A DNA stretch of 64,000 nucleotides from the NCBI RefSeq assembly GCF_030817355.1, contig NZ_JAUSZH010000001.1, forward strand, positions 6,386,501-6,450,500, in the 5' to 3' direction. The translations under genes and the position numbers were made by a program. Below the pieces are notes generated by a model. It saw nothing but the letters and a program-made list of their open reading frames with translations, had not been told where the DNA came from and searched no databases. Shown piece after piece: positions 44,072 through 54,083 of this stretch. This DNA is from Streptomyces sp. V1I1. GTDB lineage: Bacteria; Actinomycetota; Actinomycetes; Streptomycetales; Streptomycetaceae. Numbering within the stretch: the first letter of the stretch is position 1; every line of letters begins with the position of its first letter.

Positions 44072-45654
44072 GCGCGGCCGAGCCGCAGCCGGTGGCCGAG
44101 CCGCAGCCGGTGGCCGAGGAGGAGTGGCGGCGGCTCGACAAGCGCACCGTGCTCGTCACCGCCTCCGTCATGGCGGGGGTGGCCGCGGGCGCAGGGCTGC
44201 CCACCACCCTCGGCCTCGCCGGCGGAATGCCGCTCGGGCAGGCGTTCGGCTGGGTGCTGGCCGGTGCCGTGCTGCTGATCGCCGTGGGCGCGGGCGCGGA
44301 CTACGTACGGTGGCGCCGGACGCGCTACCGCATCGGCCTCGAACGCGCCGAACTCCACACCGGACTGCTGCTGGTCAAACGCCGTTCGCTGGCCCGCGAG
44401 CGCATCCGTAGCGTCGACCTGTCCGCCAACCCACTGCTGCGCGTCCTCGGCCTGGTCAAGGTGCGTATCGGCACGGGCGAGCACACAGGCGGCGAGTCCA
44501 CGCTGGAGCTCGACCCGGTCAGCAAGGCGGAGGGCGAGCGGCTGCTTACGCAGCTGCTGGCCCGGACGGCGACGACCGATCTCGGCACCCACCGGGAGGG
44601 CGAGCTCGCTGCCCTCGATCCGTCCTGGATCCGGTACGCACCGGTCAGCTTTGTCGCCCCGCTGCTCGGCGGCGCCGCGGTCGGCGGTGTGATGCAGGTC
44701 AGCGAGTGGTTCGGGGCGCAGGGCAAGGTCATCGACTGGGTGGGGGACCGGTTCCAGGACACCTCCATCGCCATGATGGTCGTGGTGCTCGTCACCGTGG
44801 CCGTGACCGCCGGAGTCGTCGGAGCGCTCGGCCTGTGGATCGAGATGTGGTGGAACTACCGACTGGAGCGGGAGCCTGGCGGCACCCTGCGAGTGCGGCG
44901 TGGCCTGTTCACCGCGCGCTCGATCTCCATAGAGGAGCGCCGCCTGCGCGGTGTCGAACTCGTCGAGCCGCTCGGCGTCAGACTGTTCGGCGCGGCCCGG
45001 GTCGACGCGGTCGCCACCGGTCTCACCGACGACGAGGAGGACAAGCACGCCGATCTGAAGGTGCTGCTGCCGCCGGCGCCGCGGGCCATGGCGGACGAGG
45101 TGGCCGCGCAGGTGCTGCGCGAGCCCGTGGCCCCGACGAGCGCTCACCTGACCGCCCACCCCAGGGCGGCGCGCACCCGGCGGCTGCGCTGGGCGCTGGC
45201 ATCGGCGCTGCTGCCGCTGCTGGTGCTGACGGTTCTGGGCGCCTGGCTCAATTCCGTACTGCTGTACATCGCGGCGGCGTGCGCGGTCGTGGCGCTGCCG
45301 GCCGCGGTGATCCTCGCCTTGGATGCGTACCGCAGTCTCGGGCACGGCATCAGCGGTGCGTATCTGGTGGCCCGCTCCGGCACGGTCCGCCGCGCGACGG
45401 TCGCGCTGCAGCGGGGCGGGGTCATCGGCTGGACGGTGAAGCAGTCGGTCTTCCAGCGCCGGGCCGGGGTGCTGACGCTGACCGCGACGACGGCCGCGGG
45501 GGCGGGAGCGTATTCGGTGTACGACGCGGGGGAGAGCGAGGGCCTGGCGTTCGCGTCGGACGCGGTACCGGGGCTGCTGGAGCCGTTCCTCGTACGGGGC
45601 GACGGGACGGCGGGGTGCGGTTCGGCCGAGGCCGGCGCGACAATCCCCGTATGA
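44068..45654 (+). CDS. Membrane protein with multiple PH domains (YdbT-like)
   Basis: The 528-residue protein has three copies of a two-helix plus bPH2 unit: one after about residue 85 (YRIGLERAELHTGLLLVKRRS), one about 270-350 (YRLEREPGGTLRVRRGLFTARS) and one about 430-510. The N-terminus carries a duplicated EPQPVA hexapeptide (18-nt DNA repeat). It overlaps the YdbS-like gene by 4 nt, the conserved pairing of these families. I recall the Bacillus homologues as linked to resistance to some bacteriocins. No such role can be read here. Confidence 0.83.
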   Translation: MSAAEPQPVAEPQPVAEEEWRRLDKRTVLVTASVMAGVAAGAGLPTTLGLAGGMPLGQAFGWVLAGAVLLIAVGAGADYVRWRRTRYRIGLERAELHTGLLLVKRRSLARERIRSVDLSANPLLRVLGLVKVRIGTGEHTGGESTLELDPVSKAEGERLLTQLLARTATTDLGTHREGELAALDPSWIRYAPVSFVAPLLGGAAVGGVMQVSEWFGAQGKVIDWVGDRFQDTSIAMMVVVLVTVAVTAGVVGALGLWIEMWWNYRLEREPGGTLRVRRGLFTARSISIEERRLRGVELVEPLGVRLFGAARVDAVATGLTDDEEDKHADLKVLLPPAPRAMADEVAAQVLREPVAPTSAHLTAHPRAARTRRLRWALASALLPLLVLTVLGAWLNSVLLYIAAACAVVALPAAVILALDAYRSLGHGISGAYLVARSGTVRRATVALQRGGVIGWTVKQSVFQRRAGVLTLTATTAAGAGAYSVYDAGESEGLAFASDAVPGLLEPFLVRGDGTAGCGSAEAGATIPV

Positions 45655-45727
45655 CCGCATCCGGCCACCCGGGCAGCCTCGTGGGGGTCCCGCCGGACGA
45701 AGTCTGGGGGAGTTTGAGGCGCGGGGT

Positions 45728-45744
45728 CTGGGGCGGAGCCCCAG
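45728..45744. terminator. Short dispersed hairpin between convergent genes
   Basis: CTGGGGC-GGA-GCCCCAG (45728-45744) lies immediately beside the pgl stop. The same core occurs at 28184-28196, and I recall it as frequent in Streptomyces intergenic DNA. Confidence 0.6.
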
Positions 45745-46527
45745 TCAGGGCGACGCCGGCGGATACAGGGCCCGCGGCAGCTGTGACGCCGCCGCCGCGT
45801 CGAGCAGCCACAGCGTCCGGCTGCGGCCCCTCGCGCCCGCTGCCGGGGCCTGGACCTCGCCCGCGCCCGACAGCGCTATCGCCACCGCCTTCGCCTTGTC
45901 CTCGCCCGCCGCCAGCAGCCATACCTCGCGCGCCGACCGGATCGCCGGGAGCGTGAGCGAGATACGTGTCGGAGGCGGCTTGGGCGCGCCGTGCACGCCG
46001 ACCACCGTGCGGTCCGTCTCGCGGACCGCGGGCAGCTCGGGGAAGAGCGACGCCACATGGGTGTCGGGCCCCACCCCCAGCATCAGCACATCGAAGCTCG
46101 GCACCGGACCGTGGTCCTCCGGGCCCGCCGCCGCGGCGAGTTCGGCCGCGTACGCTGCCGCTGCCGCGTCCACGTCACTGTCGTACACACCGTCCGACGC
46201 GGGCATCGCGTGCACCCGCTTCGGGTCCACCGGCACGCTGTCCAGCAGGGCCCCGCGGGCCTGCGTGATATTGCGCTCCGGGTCGCCCTCCGGGAGGAAC
46301 CGCTCGTCGCCCCACCACAGATCGAGACGCGGCCAGTCGATCGCGTCCCGGGCCGGCGAGGTCCCGAGGGCGGCGAGCAGGGCATTGCCGTTGCGGCCGC
46401 CCGTCAGCACCACCGACGCGGAGCCGCGCGCGGCCTGGGCGTCCACGATCTTCGTGATCAGCCGGGCCGCCGCGGCCTGCGCCATCAGCTCCTTGTCGTG
46501 ATGGACGACGAGCTGCGGGGCACTCAC
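45745..46527 (-). CDS. pgl: 6-phosphogluconolactonase
   Basis: Hydrolyses 6-phosphogluconolactone made by Zwf. The 260-residue protein has the family motifs VVLTGGRNGNALLAAL, LWWGDERFLPEGDPERN and VLMLGVGPDTHVASLFP. The usual motif is GxGxDGHxxSLFP, so Gly-Pro-Asp-Thr-His here is a conservative variant. GTG 46527 overlaps the opcA stop (GTGA), the last gene of tkt-tal-zwf-opcA-pgl. Confidence 0.93.
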   Translation of the reverse strand: MSAPQLVVHHDKELMAQAAAARLITKIVDAQAARGSASVVLTGGRNGNALLAALGTSPARDAIDWPRLDLWWGDERFLPEGDPERNITQARGALLDSVPVDPKRVHAMPASDGVYDSDVDAAAAAYAAELAAAAGPEDHGPVPSFDVLMLGVGPDTHVASLFPELPAVRETDRTVVGVHGAPKPPPTRISLTLPAIRSAREVWLLAAGEDKAKAVAIALSGAGEVQAPAAGARGRSRTLWLLDAAAASQLPRALYPPASP

Positions 46528-47597
46528 TTCGCCGCCGCCTTCTTGGCCGGAGCCGCCTTCTTGGCCGGAGCGGCCTTCTTCGCGGGGGCGGACTTGGCCT
46601 CGGACTTGGTCTCCGACTTCCCTCCGGACGTGGCCTGCGAAGCGGACGCCCCGGCGCCCGACGCCTCGTCGCCGTAACTGAGCCGCTCCACGCCGAGCCG
46701 CAGCGCCGACGCATACGTGTCGTCCGGGTCGAGGCGCCGCAGTTCCTCCGCCATCAGCTCGGCCGTGTCACGCCGCTTCAGCGCCACCGCCCGGTCCGGC
46801 TGTCCCTGGATGGACAGCGTCGCCAGGGAGCCGTCCGCCCGGTCCAGCACGATCGGACCGCAGTTCGTCTCCATCCGTACGGCCGTGAGACCAGGCCCCG
46901 ACGAAGCCGAGCGCGTCACCGGCACCTTCAGCCGGTCGGCGAGCCACATCCCGAGCAGTTCGCAGCTCGGGTTGAACTCCTCGCCCTCTACCTCCACCGA
47001 GGTGACCTCGCACATCACCTGGTCCAGAGCGGCCGCGAGCATGGAGCGCCACGGCGTGATCCGGGTCCACGCCAGATCGGTGTCGCCGGGGGTGTACGCC
47101 TCGGCGCGCGCCATCAGGTCACGCACCGGCTGTTCGGAGGCGTACGAGTCCGTCACCCGGCGCTGCGCCAGCACGCCCAGCGGGTCACTGGCCGGGTCGG
47201 TCGGCCCGTTCACCGGCCACCAGACCACGACTGGCGCGTCCGGCAGCAGCAGCGGCAGAACCACCGACTGGGCGTGATCGATGACCTCGCCGTACAGCCG
47301 AAGCACGACCGTCTCGCCGGTGCCCGCGTCCGCGCCCACCCGCACCTCGGCGTCCAGGCGTGCCTTCGCCCGGTCGCGCGGCGAGCGCGAGATCCGCTTG
47401 ATGACGACCAGCGTGCGAGAAGGGTGCTCGCGCGACGCCTCGTTGGCCGCCTTCAGCGCGTCGTAGGCGTTCTCCTCGTCGGTGACGATGACAAGGGTGA
47501 GCACCATGCCGACGGCCGGGGTGCCGATCGCCCGGCGCCCCTGCACCAGCGCCTTGTTGATCTTGCTGGCCGTGGTGTCCGTAAGGTCGATCTTCAT
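46524..47597 (-). CDS. opcA: Glucose-6-phosphate dehydrogenase assembly protein OpcA
   Basis: OpcA binds and activates glucose-6-phosphate dehydrogenase in cyanobacteria and actinobacteria. The 357-residue protein begins MKIDLTDTTASKINKALVQG and has the core LLPDAPVVVWWPVNGP and ITPWRSMLAAALD. The C-terminal about 55 residues are a Lys/Ala/Pro tail with repeated KKAAPAKK, absent from minimal OpcA proteins. ATG 47597 overlaps the zwf stop by 4 nt. Confidence 0.93.
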   Translation of the reverse strand: MKIDLTDTTASKINKALVQGRRAIGTPAVGMVLTLVIVTDEENAYDALKAANEASREHPSRTLVVIKRISRSPRDRAKARLDAEVRVGADAGTGETVVLRLYGEVIDHAQSVVLPLLLPDAPVVVWWPVNGPTDPASDPLGVLAQRRVTDSYASEQPVRDLMARAEAYTPGDTDLAWTRITPWRSMLAAALDQVMCEVTSVEVEGEEFNPSCELLGMWLADRLKVPVTRSASSGPGLTAVRMETNCGPIVLDRADGSLATLSIQGQPDRAVALKRRDTAELMAEELRRLDPDDTYASALRLGVERLSYGDEASGAGASASQATSGGKSETKSEAKSAPAKKAAPAKKAAPAKKAAAK

Positions 47598-49126
47598 GGC
47601 CGACGCCAGCTCCGTCCGTCTCGTGCGAGCATTTCGTCCGCCTCGACCGGCCCCCACGTACCAGCCGGGTACTGCGCGGGCTTGCCGTGCTTGTCCCAGA
47701 ACTGCTCGATCGGGTCGAGGATCTTCCAGGACAGCTCGACCTCCTCAAGTCTCGGGAAGAGGTTGGAGTCGCCGAGCAGGACGTCGAGGATGAGCCGTTC
47801 GTACGCCTCCGGGCTGGACTCCGTGAAGGACTCGCCGTACGCGAAGTCCATCGAGACGTCCCGCACCTCCATCGAGGTGCCAGGCACCTTCGAGCCGAAC
47901 CGCAAGGTCACGCCCTCGTCCGGCTGGACGCGGATGACCAGGGCGTTCTGGCCCAGTTCCTCGGTGGCCGTGTGGTCGAAGGGGGAGTGCGGGGCGCGCT
48001 GGAAGACCACCGCGATCTCGGTGACCCGGCGCCCAAGCCGCTTGCCCGTACGGAGATAGAAGGGGACGCCCGCCCAGCGGCGGTTGTCGATCTCCAGCTT
48101 GACCGCGGCGTAGGTGTCGGTCTTCGACTTGGGGTCGATGCCGTCTTCCTGGAGATAGCCGACGGCCTTCTCGCCGCCCTGCCAGCCCGCCGTGTACTGC
48201 GCGCGCACCGTGCTCCTGGACAGGTCCTGGGGCAGCTTCACCGCGCCGAGGACCTTGGTCTTCTCGGCCGCGAGCGCGTCCGCGTCGAAGGAGGCGGGCT
48301 CCTCCATCGCGGTCAGCGCGAGCAGCTGGAGAAGGTGGTTCTGGATGACGTCACGGGCGGCGCCGATGCCGTCGTAGTAGCCGGCGCGGCCGCCGATGCC
48401 GATGTCCTCGGCCATGGTGACCTGGACATGGTCGACGTACGACCGGTTCCAGATCGGCTCGAACAGGGTGTTGGCGAAGCGCAGCGCCAGAATGTTCTGG
48501 ACGGTCTCCTTGCCCAGGTAGTGGTCGATCCTGAAGACCTCGTTGGCCGGGAAGACCTCGTGCACCACCTGGTTGAGCTCCTTGGCGGAGACCAGGTCGT
48601 GGCCGAACGGCTTCTCGATGACCGCGCGGCGCCAGGAGCCCTCCTTCTGGTCGGCCAGCCCGTGCTTCTTCAGCTGCTGGACGACCCTGGGGAAGAACTT
48701 CGGCGGCACGGACAGATAGAAGGCGAAGTTGCCGCCGGTGCCCTGCTTCTTGTCGAGGTCCTCGATGGTGGCCTTCAGCTTCTCGAAGGCGTCATCGTCG
48801 TCGAAGGTGCCCTGGACGAAGCGCATCCCCTGGATGAGCTGCTGCCACACCTCCTCGCGGAACGGCGTACGCGCGTGGGCCTTGACGGCGTCGTGGACCT
48901 CCTGCGCGAAGTCCTCGTCCTGCCATTCACGGCGGGCGAAGCCGATGAGCGAGAAGCCCGGTGGCAGCAGCCCGCGGTTGGCCAGGTCATAGACCGCAGG
49001 CATCAACTTTTTACGTGACAAATCGCCCGTGACACCAAAGATGACCAGGCCCGACGGCCCCGCGATACGCGGGAGCCGTCGGTCTGCTGGGTCACGGAGC
49101 GGATTGGCTCCGCCAATACCTGACAA
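47594..49126 (-). CDS. zwf: Glucose-6-phosphate dehydrogenase
   Basis: First enzyme of the oxidative pentose phosphate pathway. The 510-residue protein has the NADP-binding IFGVTGDLSRKKLMPAVY, the substrate site RIDHYLGKETVQN and EKPFGHDL. The TTG start at 49126 is supported by GGAGGG about 10 nt upstream and yields MSGIGGANPLRDPADRRLP, close to the usual Streptomyces N-terminus. It starts 6 nt after the tal stop. Confidence 0.96.
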   Translation of the reverse strand: MSGIGGANPLRDPADRRLPRIAGPSGLVIFGVTGDLSRKKLMPAVYDLANRGLLPPGFSLIGFARREWQDEDFAQEVHDAVKAHARTPFREEVWQQLIQGMRFVQGTFDDDDAFEKLKATIEDLDKKQGTGGNFAFYLSVPPKFFPRVVQQLKKHGLADQKEGSWRRAVIEKPFGHDLVSAKELNQVVHEVFPANEVFRIDHYLGKETVQNILALRFANTLFEPIWNRSYVDHVQVTMAEDIGIGGRAGYYDGIGAARDVIQNHLLQLLALTAMEEPASFDADALAAEKTKVLGAVKLPQDLSRSTVRAQYTAGWQGGEKAVGYLQEDGIDPKSKTDTYAAVKLEIDNRRWAGVPFYLRTGKRLGRRVTEIAVVFQRAPHSPFDHTATEELGQNALVIRVQPDEGVTLRFGSKVPGTSMEVRDVSMDFAYGESFTESSPEAYERLILDVLLGDSNLFPRLEEVELSWKILDPIEQFWDKHGKPAQYPAGTWGPVEADEMLARDGRSWRRP

Positions 49127-49131
49127 GGTGG

Positions 49132-50250
49132 TCAGCCCTCCGAAGGAGCGAGGCGCTGAAGCTCGGCCTCGGTCGACTTGAGCAGGTCGTTCCAGGCCGA
49201 GGCGAACTTCTCGACGCCCTCGTCCTCGAGCAGCTGCACGACGTCGTCGTAGGAGATCCCGAGCTTCTCGACGGCGTCGAGTTCGGCGCGGGACTGCTCG
49301 TACGTGCCGCGCACCGCGTCACCCCTGATCTCGCCGTGGTCGGCGGTGGCTTCGAGGGTGGCCTCCGGCATGGTGTTCACCGTGCCCGGCGCGACGAGCT
49401 CGTCGACATACAGCGTGTCCTTGTACGCCGGGTCCTTGACGCCCGTCGAGGCCCACAGCGGACGCTGCCTGTTGGCCTGCGCCTTGTCGAGCGCGGCCCA
49501 GCGGTCGGAGGAGAAGACCTCCTCGTACGCCTCGTAGGCGAGCCGCGCGTTGGCCAGCGCCGCCTTGCCGCGGGCCTCCTTGGCCTCCGGCGTGCCCAGC
49601 GCGTCCAGACGCTTGTCGATCTCGGTGTCCACGCGCGACACGAAGAAGGACGCCACCGACTGGATCTTGGAAAGGTCCAGGCCCGCGGCCTTCGCCTTCT
49701 CCAGACCGGCCAGGTAGGCGTCCATGACCTCGCGGTAGCGCTCCAGCGAGAAGATCAGCGTGACATTGACGCTGATGCCCTTGCCGATGACCTCGGTGAT
49801 CGCCGGCAGGCCGGCCTTCGTCGCCGGGATCTTGATGAGGGTGTTCGGCCGGTCCACCAGCCAGGCCAGCTGCTTGGCCTCGGCGATGGTCGCCGGGGTG
49901 TTGTGGGCCAGGCGCGGGTCGACCTCGATGGAGACCCGGCCGTCCTGGCCGCCGGTGGCGTCGAAGACCGGCCGCAGGATGTCGGCGGCGTCCCGGACGT
50001 CCGCCGTCGTGATCATGCGTACGGCTTCCTCGACGGTCACCTTGCGTACGGCGAGGTCGGCGAGCTGCTGCTCGTAGCCGTCACCGCTGCTGATGGCCTT
50101 CTGGAAGATCGAGGGGTTGGTGGTGACGCCCACGACGTGCTGCTGGTCGATCAGTTCGGCGAGATTGCCGGACGTGATCCGCTTACGCGACAGGTCGTCG
50201 AGCCAGATCGCGACGCCTTCGTCGGAGAGGCGCTTGAGTGCGTCTGTCAT
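49132..50250 (-). CDS. tal: Transaldolase
   Basis: Transfers a dihydroxyacetone unit between sugar phosphates in the non-oxidative pentose phosphate pathway. The 372-residue length fits the long actinobacterial type. Signatures are [14 protein letters not shown] and the Schiff-base Lys in [13 protein letters not shown] with [14 protein letters not shown] 50250 follows GGAGATG. It lies 34 nt after tkt. Confidence 0.96.
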   Translation of the reverse strand: MTDALKRLSDEGVAIWLDDLSRKRITSGNLAELIDQQHVVGVTTNPSIFQKAISSGDGYEQQLADLAVRKVTVEEAVRMITTADVRDAADILRPVFDATGGQDGRVSIEVDPRLAHNTPATIAEAKQLAWLVDRPNTLIKIPATKAGLPAITEVIGKGISVNVTLIFSLERYREVMDAYLAGLEKAKAAGLDLSKIQSVASFFVSRVDTEIDKRLDALGTPEAKEARGKAALANARLAYEAYEEVFSSDRWAALDKAQANRQRPLWASTGVKDPAYKDTLYVDELVAPGTVNTMPEATLEATADHGEIRGDAVRGTYEQSRAELDAVEKLGISYDDVVQLLEDEGVEKFASAWNDLLKSTEAELQRLAPSEG

Positions 50251-50284
50251 GAGAGTTGCATCTCCTACTTGTCGTTTACCGGCG

Positions 50285-52390
50285 TCAGCGCGCGGCGGCG
50301 GCCAGCCCACTAACAAATTCAAGCGAGTCCCGGGCGGCGGCGGCCACGTTCTCGGCAGTGAAGCCGAACTCGCGGAAGAGGACCTTGCCGTCGGCCGAAG
50401 CCCCGAAGTGCTCCAGCGAAACGATGCGACCGGCGTCGCCCACGAAGCGGTGCCAGGTAAGACCGATACCGGCCTCGACCGCCACCCGCGCCTTGACGGC
50501 CGGCGGCAGAACGCTGTCCTTGTACTCCTGGTCCTGCTCCTCGAACCACTCGACGGACGGCATCGAGACGACCCGGGTCGGCACGCCTTCGGCCTGCAGC
50601 CGCTCGCGCGCCTCGACGGCGAGCTGCACCTCGGAGCCGGTGCCGATCAGCACGACCTGCGCGTCGCCGCCCTCGGCGTCGAACAGGACGTAACCGCCCT
50701 TCGCCGCATCGTCGTTGCGCTCGTAGGTGGGCACACCCTGGCGGGTCAGCGCCAGACCATGCGGGGCGCCGACCCCGAACTCCTTGGTGTAGCGCTTGAG
50801 GATCTCGCGCCAGGCGATCGCGGTCTCGTTGGCGTCGGCCGGGCGGACGATGTTCAGACCCGGGATGGCGCGCAGCGAGGCCAGGTGCTCCACCGGCTGG
50901 TGGGTCGGGCCGTCCTCGCCGAGACCGATCGAGTCGTGCGTCCAGACGTACGTCACCGGCAGGTGCATCAGCGCCGAAAGCCGTACCGCGTTGCGCATGT
51001 AGTCGGAGAACACCAGGAAGGTGCCGCCGTAGATACGGGTGTTGCCGTGCAGGGCGATGCCGTTCATGGTCGCGGCCATGGCGTGCTCGCGGATGCCGAA
51101 GTGGATCGTGCGGCCGTACGGCTCGGCTCCCGGCAGCGGGTTGCCCTTGGGCAGGAACGACGAGGTCTTGTCGATCGTCGTGTTGTTCGAGCCGGCCAGG
51201 TCGGCGGAGCCGCCCCACAGCTCGGGGATGACCGCGCCCAGCGCCTGGAGGATCTTGCCGGAGGCCGCGCGGGTGGCGACGCCCTTGCCGGTCTCGAACT
51301 CCGGGAGCCGGTCCTCCCAGCCCGCGGGGAGCTCGCCCGCGCGGATCCGGTCGAACTCGGCGGCCCGCTCCGGGGTGGCGGTGCGCCATGCGGCGAAGGT
51401 CTTCTCCCACTCGCCGCGGGCCTCGCGGCCGCGGTCGAGCGCCTCACGGGTGTGCGCGAGGACCTCGTCGGAGACCTCGAAGGACTTCTCCGGGTCGAAG
51501 CCCAGGACGCGCTTGGTGGCCGCGACCTCTTCCTCGCCGAGGGCCGAGCCGTGCGCGGCCTCGGTGTTCTGCGCGTGCGGCGCGGGCCAGGCGATGATCG
51601 AGCGCATCGCGATGAAGGAGGGGCGCTCGGTCTCGGCCTGCGCCGCCTTCAGGGCGTTGTACAGGCCGACGGGGTCCAAGTCGCCGTTCGCCAGCTGCTC
51701 GACGCGCTGGACGTGCCAGCCGTACGCCTCGTACCGCTTGAGGGTGTCCTCGGAGACGGCCGTCTCCGTGTCGCCCTCGATCGAGATGTGGTTGTCGTCC
51801 CAGAGGAGGACGAGGTTGCCCAGCTTCTGGTGGCCGGCCAGCGAGGACGCCTCGTGGGAGATGCCCTCCTGGAGGCAGCCGTCACCGGCGACGGCCCAGA
51901 TGGTGTGGTCGAACGGGGAGGTACCCGCAGGGGCATCCGGGTCGAACAGACCGCGCTCGTAGCGGGAGGCCATGGCCATGCCCACAGCGTTGGCGACACC
52001 CTGGCCGAGCGGCCCGGTCGTCGTCTCGACGCCCGGGGTGTGCCCGTACTCCGGGTGGCCCGGGGTCTTCGAGCCCCAGGTCCTGAACGCCTTCAGATCA
52101 TCGAGCTCCAGGCCGTACCCGGCCAGGTAGAGCTGGATGTAGAGGGTCAGCGACGAGTGGCCCGCGGAGAGCACGAACCGGTCGCGCCCGGTCCAGTCCG
52201 GATCGGCGGGGTCGTGCCGCATCAGCTTCTGGAACAGCACGTACGCGGCGGGCGCGAGGCTCATGGCCGTACCGGGGTGGCCGTTGCCGACCTTCTGTAC
52301 GGAATCCATGGCCAGGACGCGGACGGTATCAACGGCCCGCTGGTCCAGATCGGTCCACTCGAGGTCTGTGGTGGTCGGCTTGGTGCTCAC
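50285..52390 (-). CDS. tkt: Transketolase
   Basis: The 701-residue thiamine-diphosphate enzyme moves two-carbon units between pentose and hexose phosphates. ThDP and metal motifs are [40 protein letters not shown] and the dimer-interface Glu region [14 protein letters not shown], with [19 protein letters not shown] 52390 starts the tkt-tal-zwf-opcA-pgl operon. The divergent region 52391-52707 holds its promoter and that of ctaB. Confidence 0.97.
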   Translation of the reverse strand: MSTKPTTTDLEWTDLDQRAVDTVRVLAMDSVQKVGNGHPGTAMSLAPAAYVLFQKLMRHDPADPDWTGRDRFVLSAGHSSLTLYIQLYLAGYGLELDDLKAFRTWGSKTPGHPEYGHTPGVETTTGPLGQGVANAVGMAMASRYERGLFDPDAPAGTSPFDHTIWAVAGDGCLQEGISHEASSLAGHQKLGNLVLLWDDNHISIEGDTETAVSEDTLKRYEAYGWHVQRVEQLANGDLDPVGLYNALKAAQAETERPSFIAMRSIIAWPAPHAQNTEAAHGSALGEEEVAATKRVLGFDPEKSFEVSDEVLAHTREALDRGREARGEWEKTFAAWRTATPERAAEFDRIRAGELPAGWEDRLPEFETGKGVATRAASGKILQALGAVIPELWGGSADLAGSNNTTIDKTSSFLPKGNPLPGAEPYGRTIHFGIREHAMAATMNGIALHGNTRIYGGTFLVFSDYMRNAVRLSALMHLPVTYVWTHDSIGLGEDGPTHQPVEHLASLRAIPGLNIVRPADANETAIAWREILKRYTKEFGVGAPHGLALTRQGVPTYERNDDAAKGGYVLFDAEGGDAQVVLIGTGSEVQLAVEARERLQAEGVPTRVVSMPSVEWFEEQDQEYKDSVLPPAVKARVAVEAGIGLTWHRFVGDAGRIVSLEHFGASADGKVLFREFGFTAENVAAAARDSLEFVSGLAAAAR

Positions 52391-52707
52391 CCTGGGTCAG
52401 GGCTCCTCTCCACATGTTCGTATCCCGGTGACGACGGAAGCACCGGGCGTTGTCGAGCCTACCCCCGGAACAACGCGCAACTTTTCGAGTGCAGGTCTTT
52501 GAAAGAATCGCGTAAAGCCAGGGTGCAATCGCTGGGTCTTCTTCGCCTCCTGGCGAGGTATACGCATGGGCCGGGGCAGCCGCTCAACACGTGCCCACCC
52601 CCGCGAAGATCGGCGTATCGGCAACGTCTAGAGTGGCGTGGTACGCGCAAGTCTTTACCCGGTCTTCACTCCGGGAGCTTGCTGGGAATTCTCTGTCAGG
52701 GGTGTAC
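52391..52707. promoter_or_regulatory. Divergent tkt/ctaB intergenic region
   Basis: This 317-nt interval has no credible gene. On the plus strand TAGAGT (52629-52634) could be a -10 for ctaB. On the minus strand TAGGCT (about 52462-52457) could be one for tkt. Neither has a convincing -35. No riboswitch or long dyad was recognised. Confidence 0.4.
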
Positions 52708-53655
52708 GTGACGGCCGTCGAGTCCCGACCCGCAGGGGTCGTCTTGACTCCCAGCCCGGGGGGCCATCGGCCGTTCGGGGCCCGCGTCAAGGCATTCGTG
52801 GCGCTGACCAAGCCGCGGATCATCGAGCTGCTGCTGATCACCACCGTCCCGGTGATGTTCCTGGCCGCGCAGGATGTGCCCGACCTTTGGCTCGTGCTCA
52901 CGACGTGCATCGGCGGTTACCTCTCGGCCGGCGGCGCCAACGCGCTGAACATGTACCTCGACCGCGACATCGACGCCCTGATGGACCGTACGTCGCAGCG
53001 CCCGCTGGTCACCGGAATGGTGTCGCCCCGCGAGGGCCTGGTCTTCGGCCTGGTACTCGCCGCCGTCTCCACCCTCTGGTTCGGGCTGCTCGTCAACTGG
53101 CTGTCCGCGGCACTGTCACTCGGCGCGCTGCTCTTCTACGTCGTCGTCTACACGATGATCCTCAAGCGCCGAACCTCGCAGAACATCGTCTGGGGCGGCA
53201 TCGCCGGCTGTATGCCGGTCCTGATCGGCTGGTCCGCCGTCACCAACTCGCTGTCGTGGGCCGCGCTCATCCTCTTCCTCGTCATCTTCTTCTGGACGCC
53301 GCCGCACTACTGGCCGCTGTCGATGAAGGTGAAGGAGGACTACGCGCGCGTGGGCGTCCCGATGCTCCCCGTCGTCGCCTCCAACAAGGTCGTCGCCCGC
53401 CAGATCGTCCTCTACAGCTGGGTGATGGTCGCGGTCTCGCTGATGCTGACGCCGCTCGGCTACACCGGCTGGTTCTACACCGTGGTGGCGCTGGCGACGG
53501 GCGGCTGGTGGCTCTGGGAGGCGCACTCGCTGCAGAACCGCGCGAAGGGCGGCGCCACCGGCGCCAAGCTCAAGGAGATGCGGCTCTTCCACTGGTCCAT
53601 CACCTACGTCTCGCTGCTCTTCGTGGCCGTCGCGGTGGACCCCTTCCTGCGCTAG
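52708..53655 (+). CDS. ctaB: Protoheme IX farnesyltransferase (heme O synthase)
   Basis: Converts heme B to heme O for aa3-type cytochrome oxidase. The 315-residue UbiA-family protein has about nine membrane helices. The first Asp-rich motif is [20 protein letters not shown] and the second active loop [32 protein letters not shown] opens the fold. GTG 52708 has AGGGG 5 nt upstream. Longer in-frame starts back to 52591 are less likely. ctaA, the next pathway step, is at 55158. Confidence 0.95.
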   Translation: MTAVESRPAGVVLTPSPGGHRPFGARVKAFVALTKPRIIELLLITTVPVMFLAAQDVPDLWLVLTTCIGGYLSAGGANALNMYLDRDIDALMDRTSQRPLVTGMVSPREGLVFGLVLAAVSTLWFGLLVNWLSAALSLGALLFYVVVYTMILKRRTSQNIVWGGIAGCMPVLIGWSAVTNSLSWAALILFLVIFFWTPPHYWPLSMKVKEDYARVGVPMLPVVASNKVVARQIVLYSWVMVAVSLMLTPLGYTGWFYTVVALATGGWWLWEAHSLQNRAKGGATGAKLKEMRLFHWSITYVSLLFVAVAVDPFLR

Positions 53656-53679
53656 CTACCAGTGGGTAGCATCCTGTTC

Positions 53680-54018
53680 ATGGCAGACACGAAGCAGGCC
53701 AAGCAGGTCAAGCAGGCAGAGCGCAAGGCGGCCAAGCTCGCCAAGCAGATCGGCGCCTTCGCCAAGGCGCACGGCGGCGCCGAGGGGCAGCTCGCGTACC
53801 TCGGTCAGATGGGCACCCGCATCGTGCTCGTCGGCGAGGACGGCACCTGGGGCGACCTCGTGGCGCCGAGCCACGACATCGCGCAGGCCGCCGCCGAGAA
53901 GGCCGGGATCACGCTCCACGAGTCGTTCGACGGCGAGTTCGCGGCGAAGGTCCGCACTGGTCCGTACGAGTGGACCCGGATGGCGGGCATCCAGGTCGGA
54001 GGCCCGTCCAATAGCTGA
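53680..54018 (+). CDS. Small conserved protein with Lys-rich N-terminal helix
   Basis: The 112-residue protein begins MADTKQAKQVKQAERKAAKL, a highly charged helix. A compact alpha/beta domain follows (TRIVLVGEDGTWGDLVAPS, FAAKVRTGPYEW). No family function is known to me. TAGCAT at 53667-53672 stands 7 nt before ATG 53680 with no ribosome-binding site, suggesting a leaderless mRNA. It also overlaps the dyad GCTACC-AGTG-GGTAGC (53655-53670). The dyad overlaps the -10, so a repressor site is possible. Confidence 0.75.
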   Translation: MADTKQAKQVKQAERKAAKLAKQIGAFAKAHGGAEGQLAYLGQMGTRIVLVGEDGTWGDLVAPSHDIAQAAAEKAGITLHESFDGEFAAKVRTGPYEWTRMAGIQVGGPSNS

Positions 54019-54047
54019 CCAACACCTCGTGCGGGTGTCACCCGTTA

Positions 54048-54067
54048 GGACTGTGCAAGCACAGTCC
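54048..54067. promoter_or_regulatory. 9-bp dyad upstream of the amidohydrolase-like gene
   Basis: GGACTGTGC (54048-54056) and GCACAGTCC (54059-54067) are perfectly complementary with a 2-nt centre, too tight for an RNA hairpin but suitable for a dimeric repressor. It ends 16 nt before the ATG. Confidence 0.45.
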
Positions 54068-54083
54068 ATGACTGGGAGCCCGG

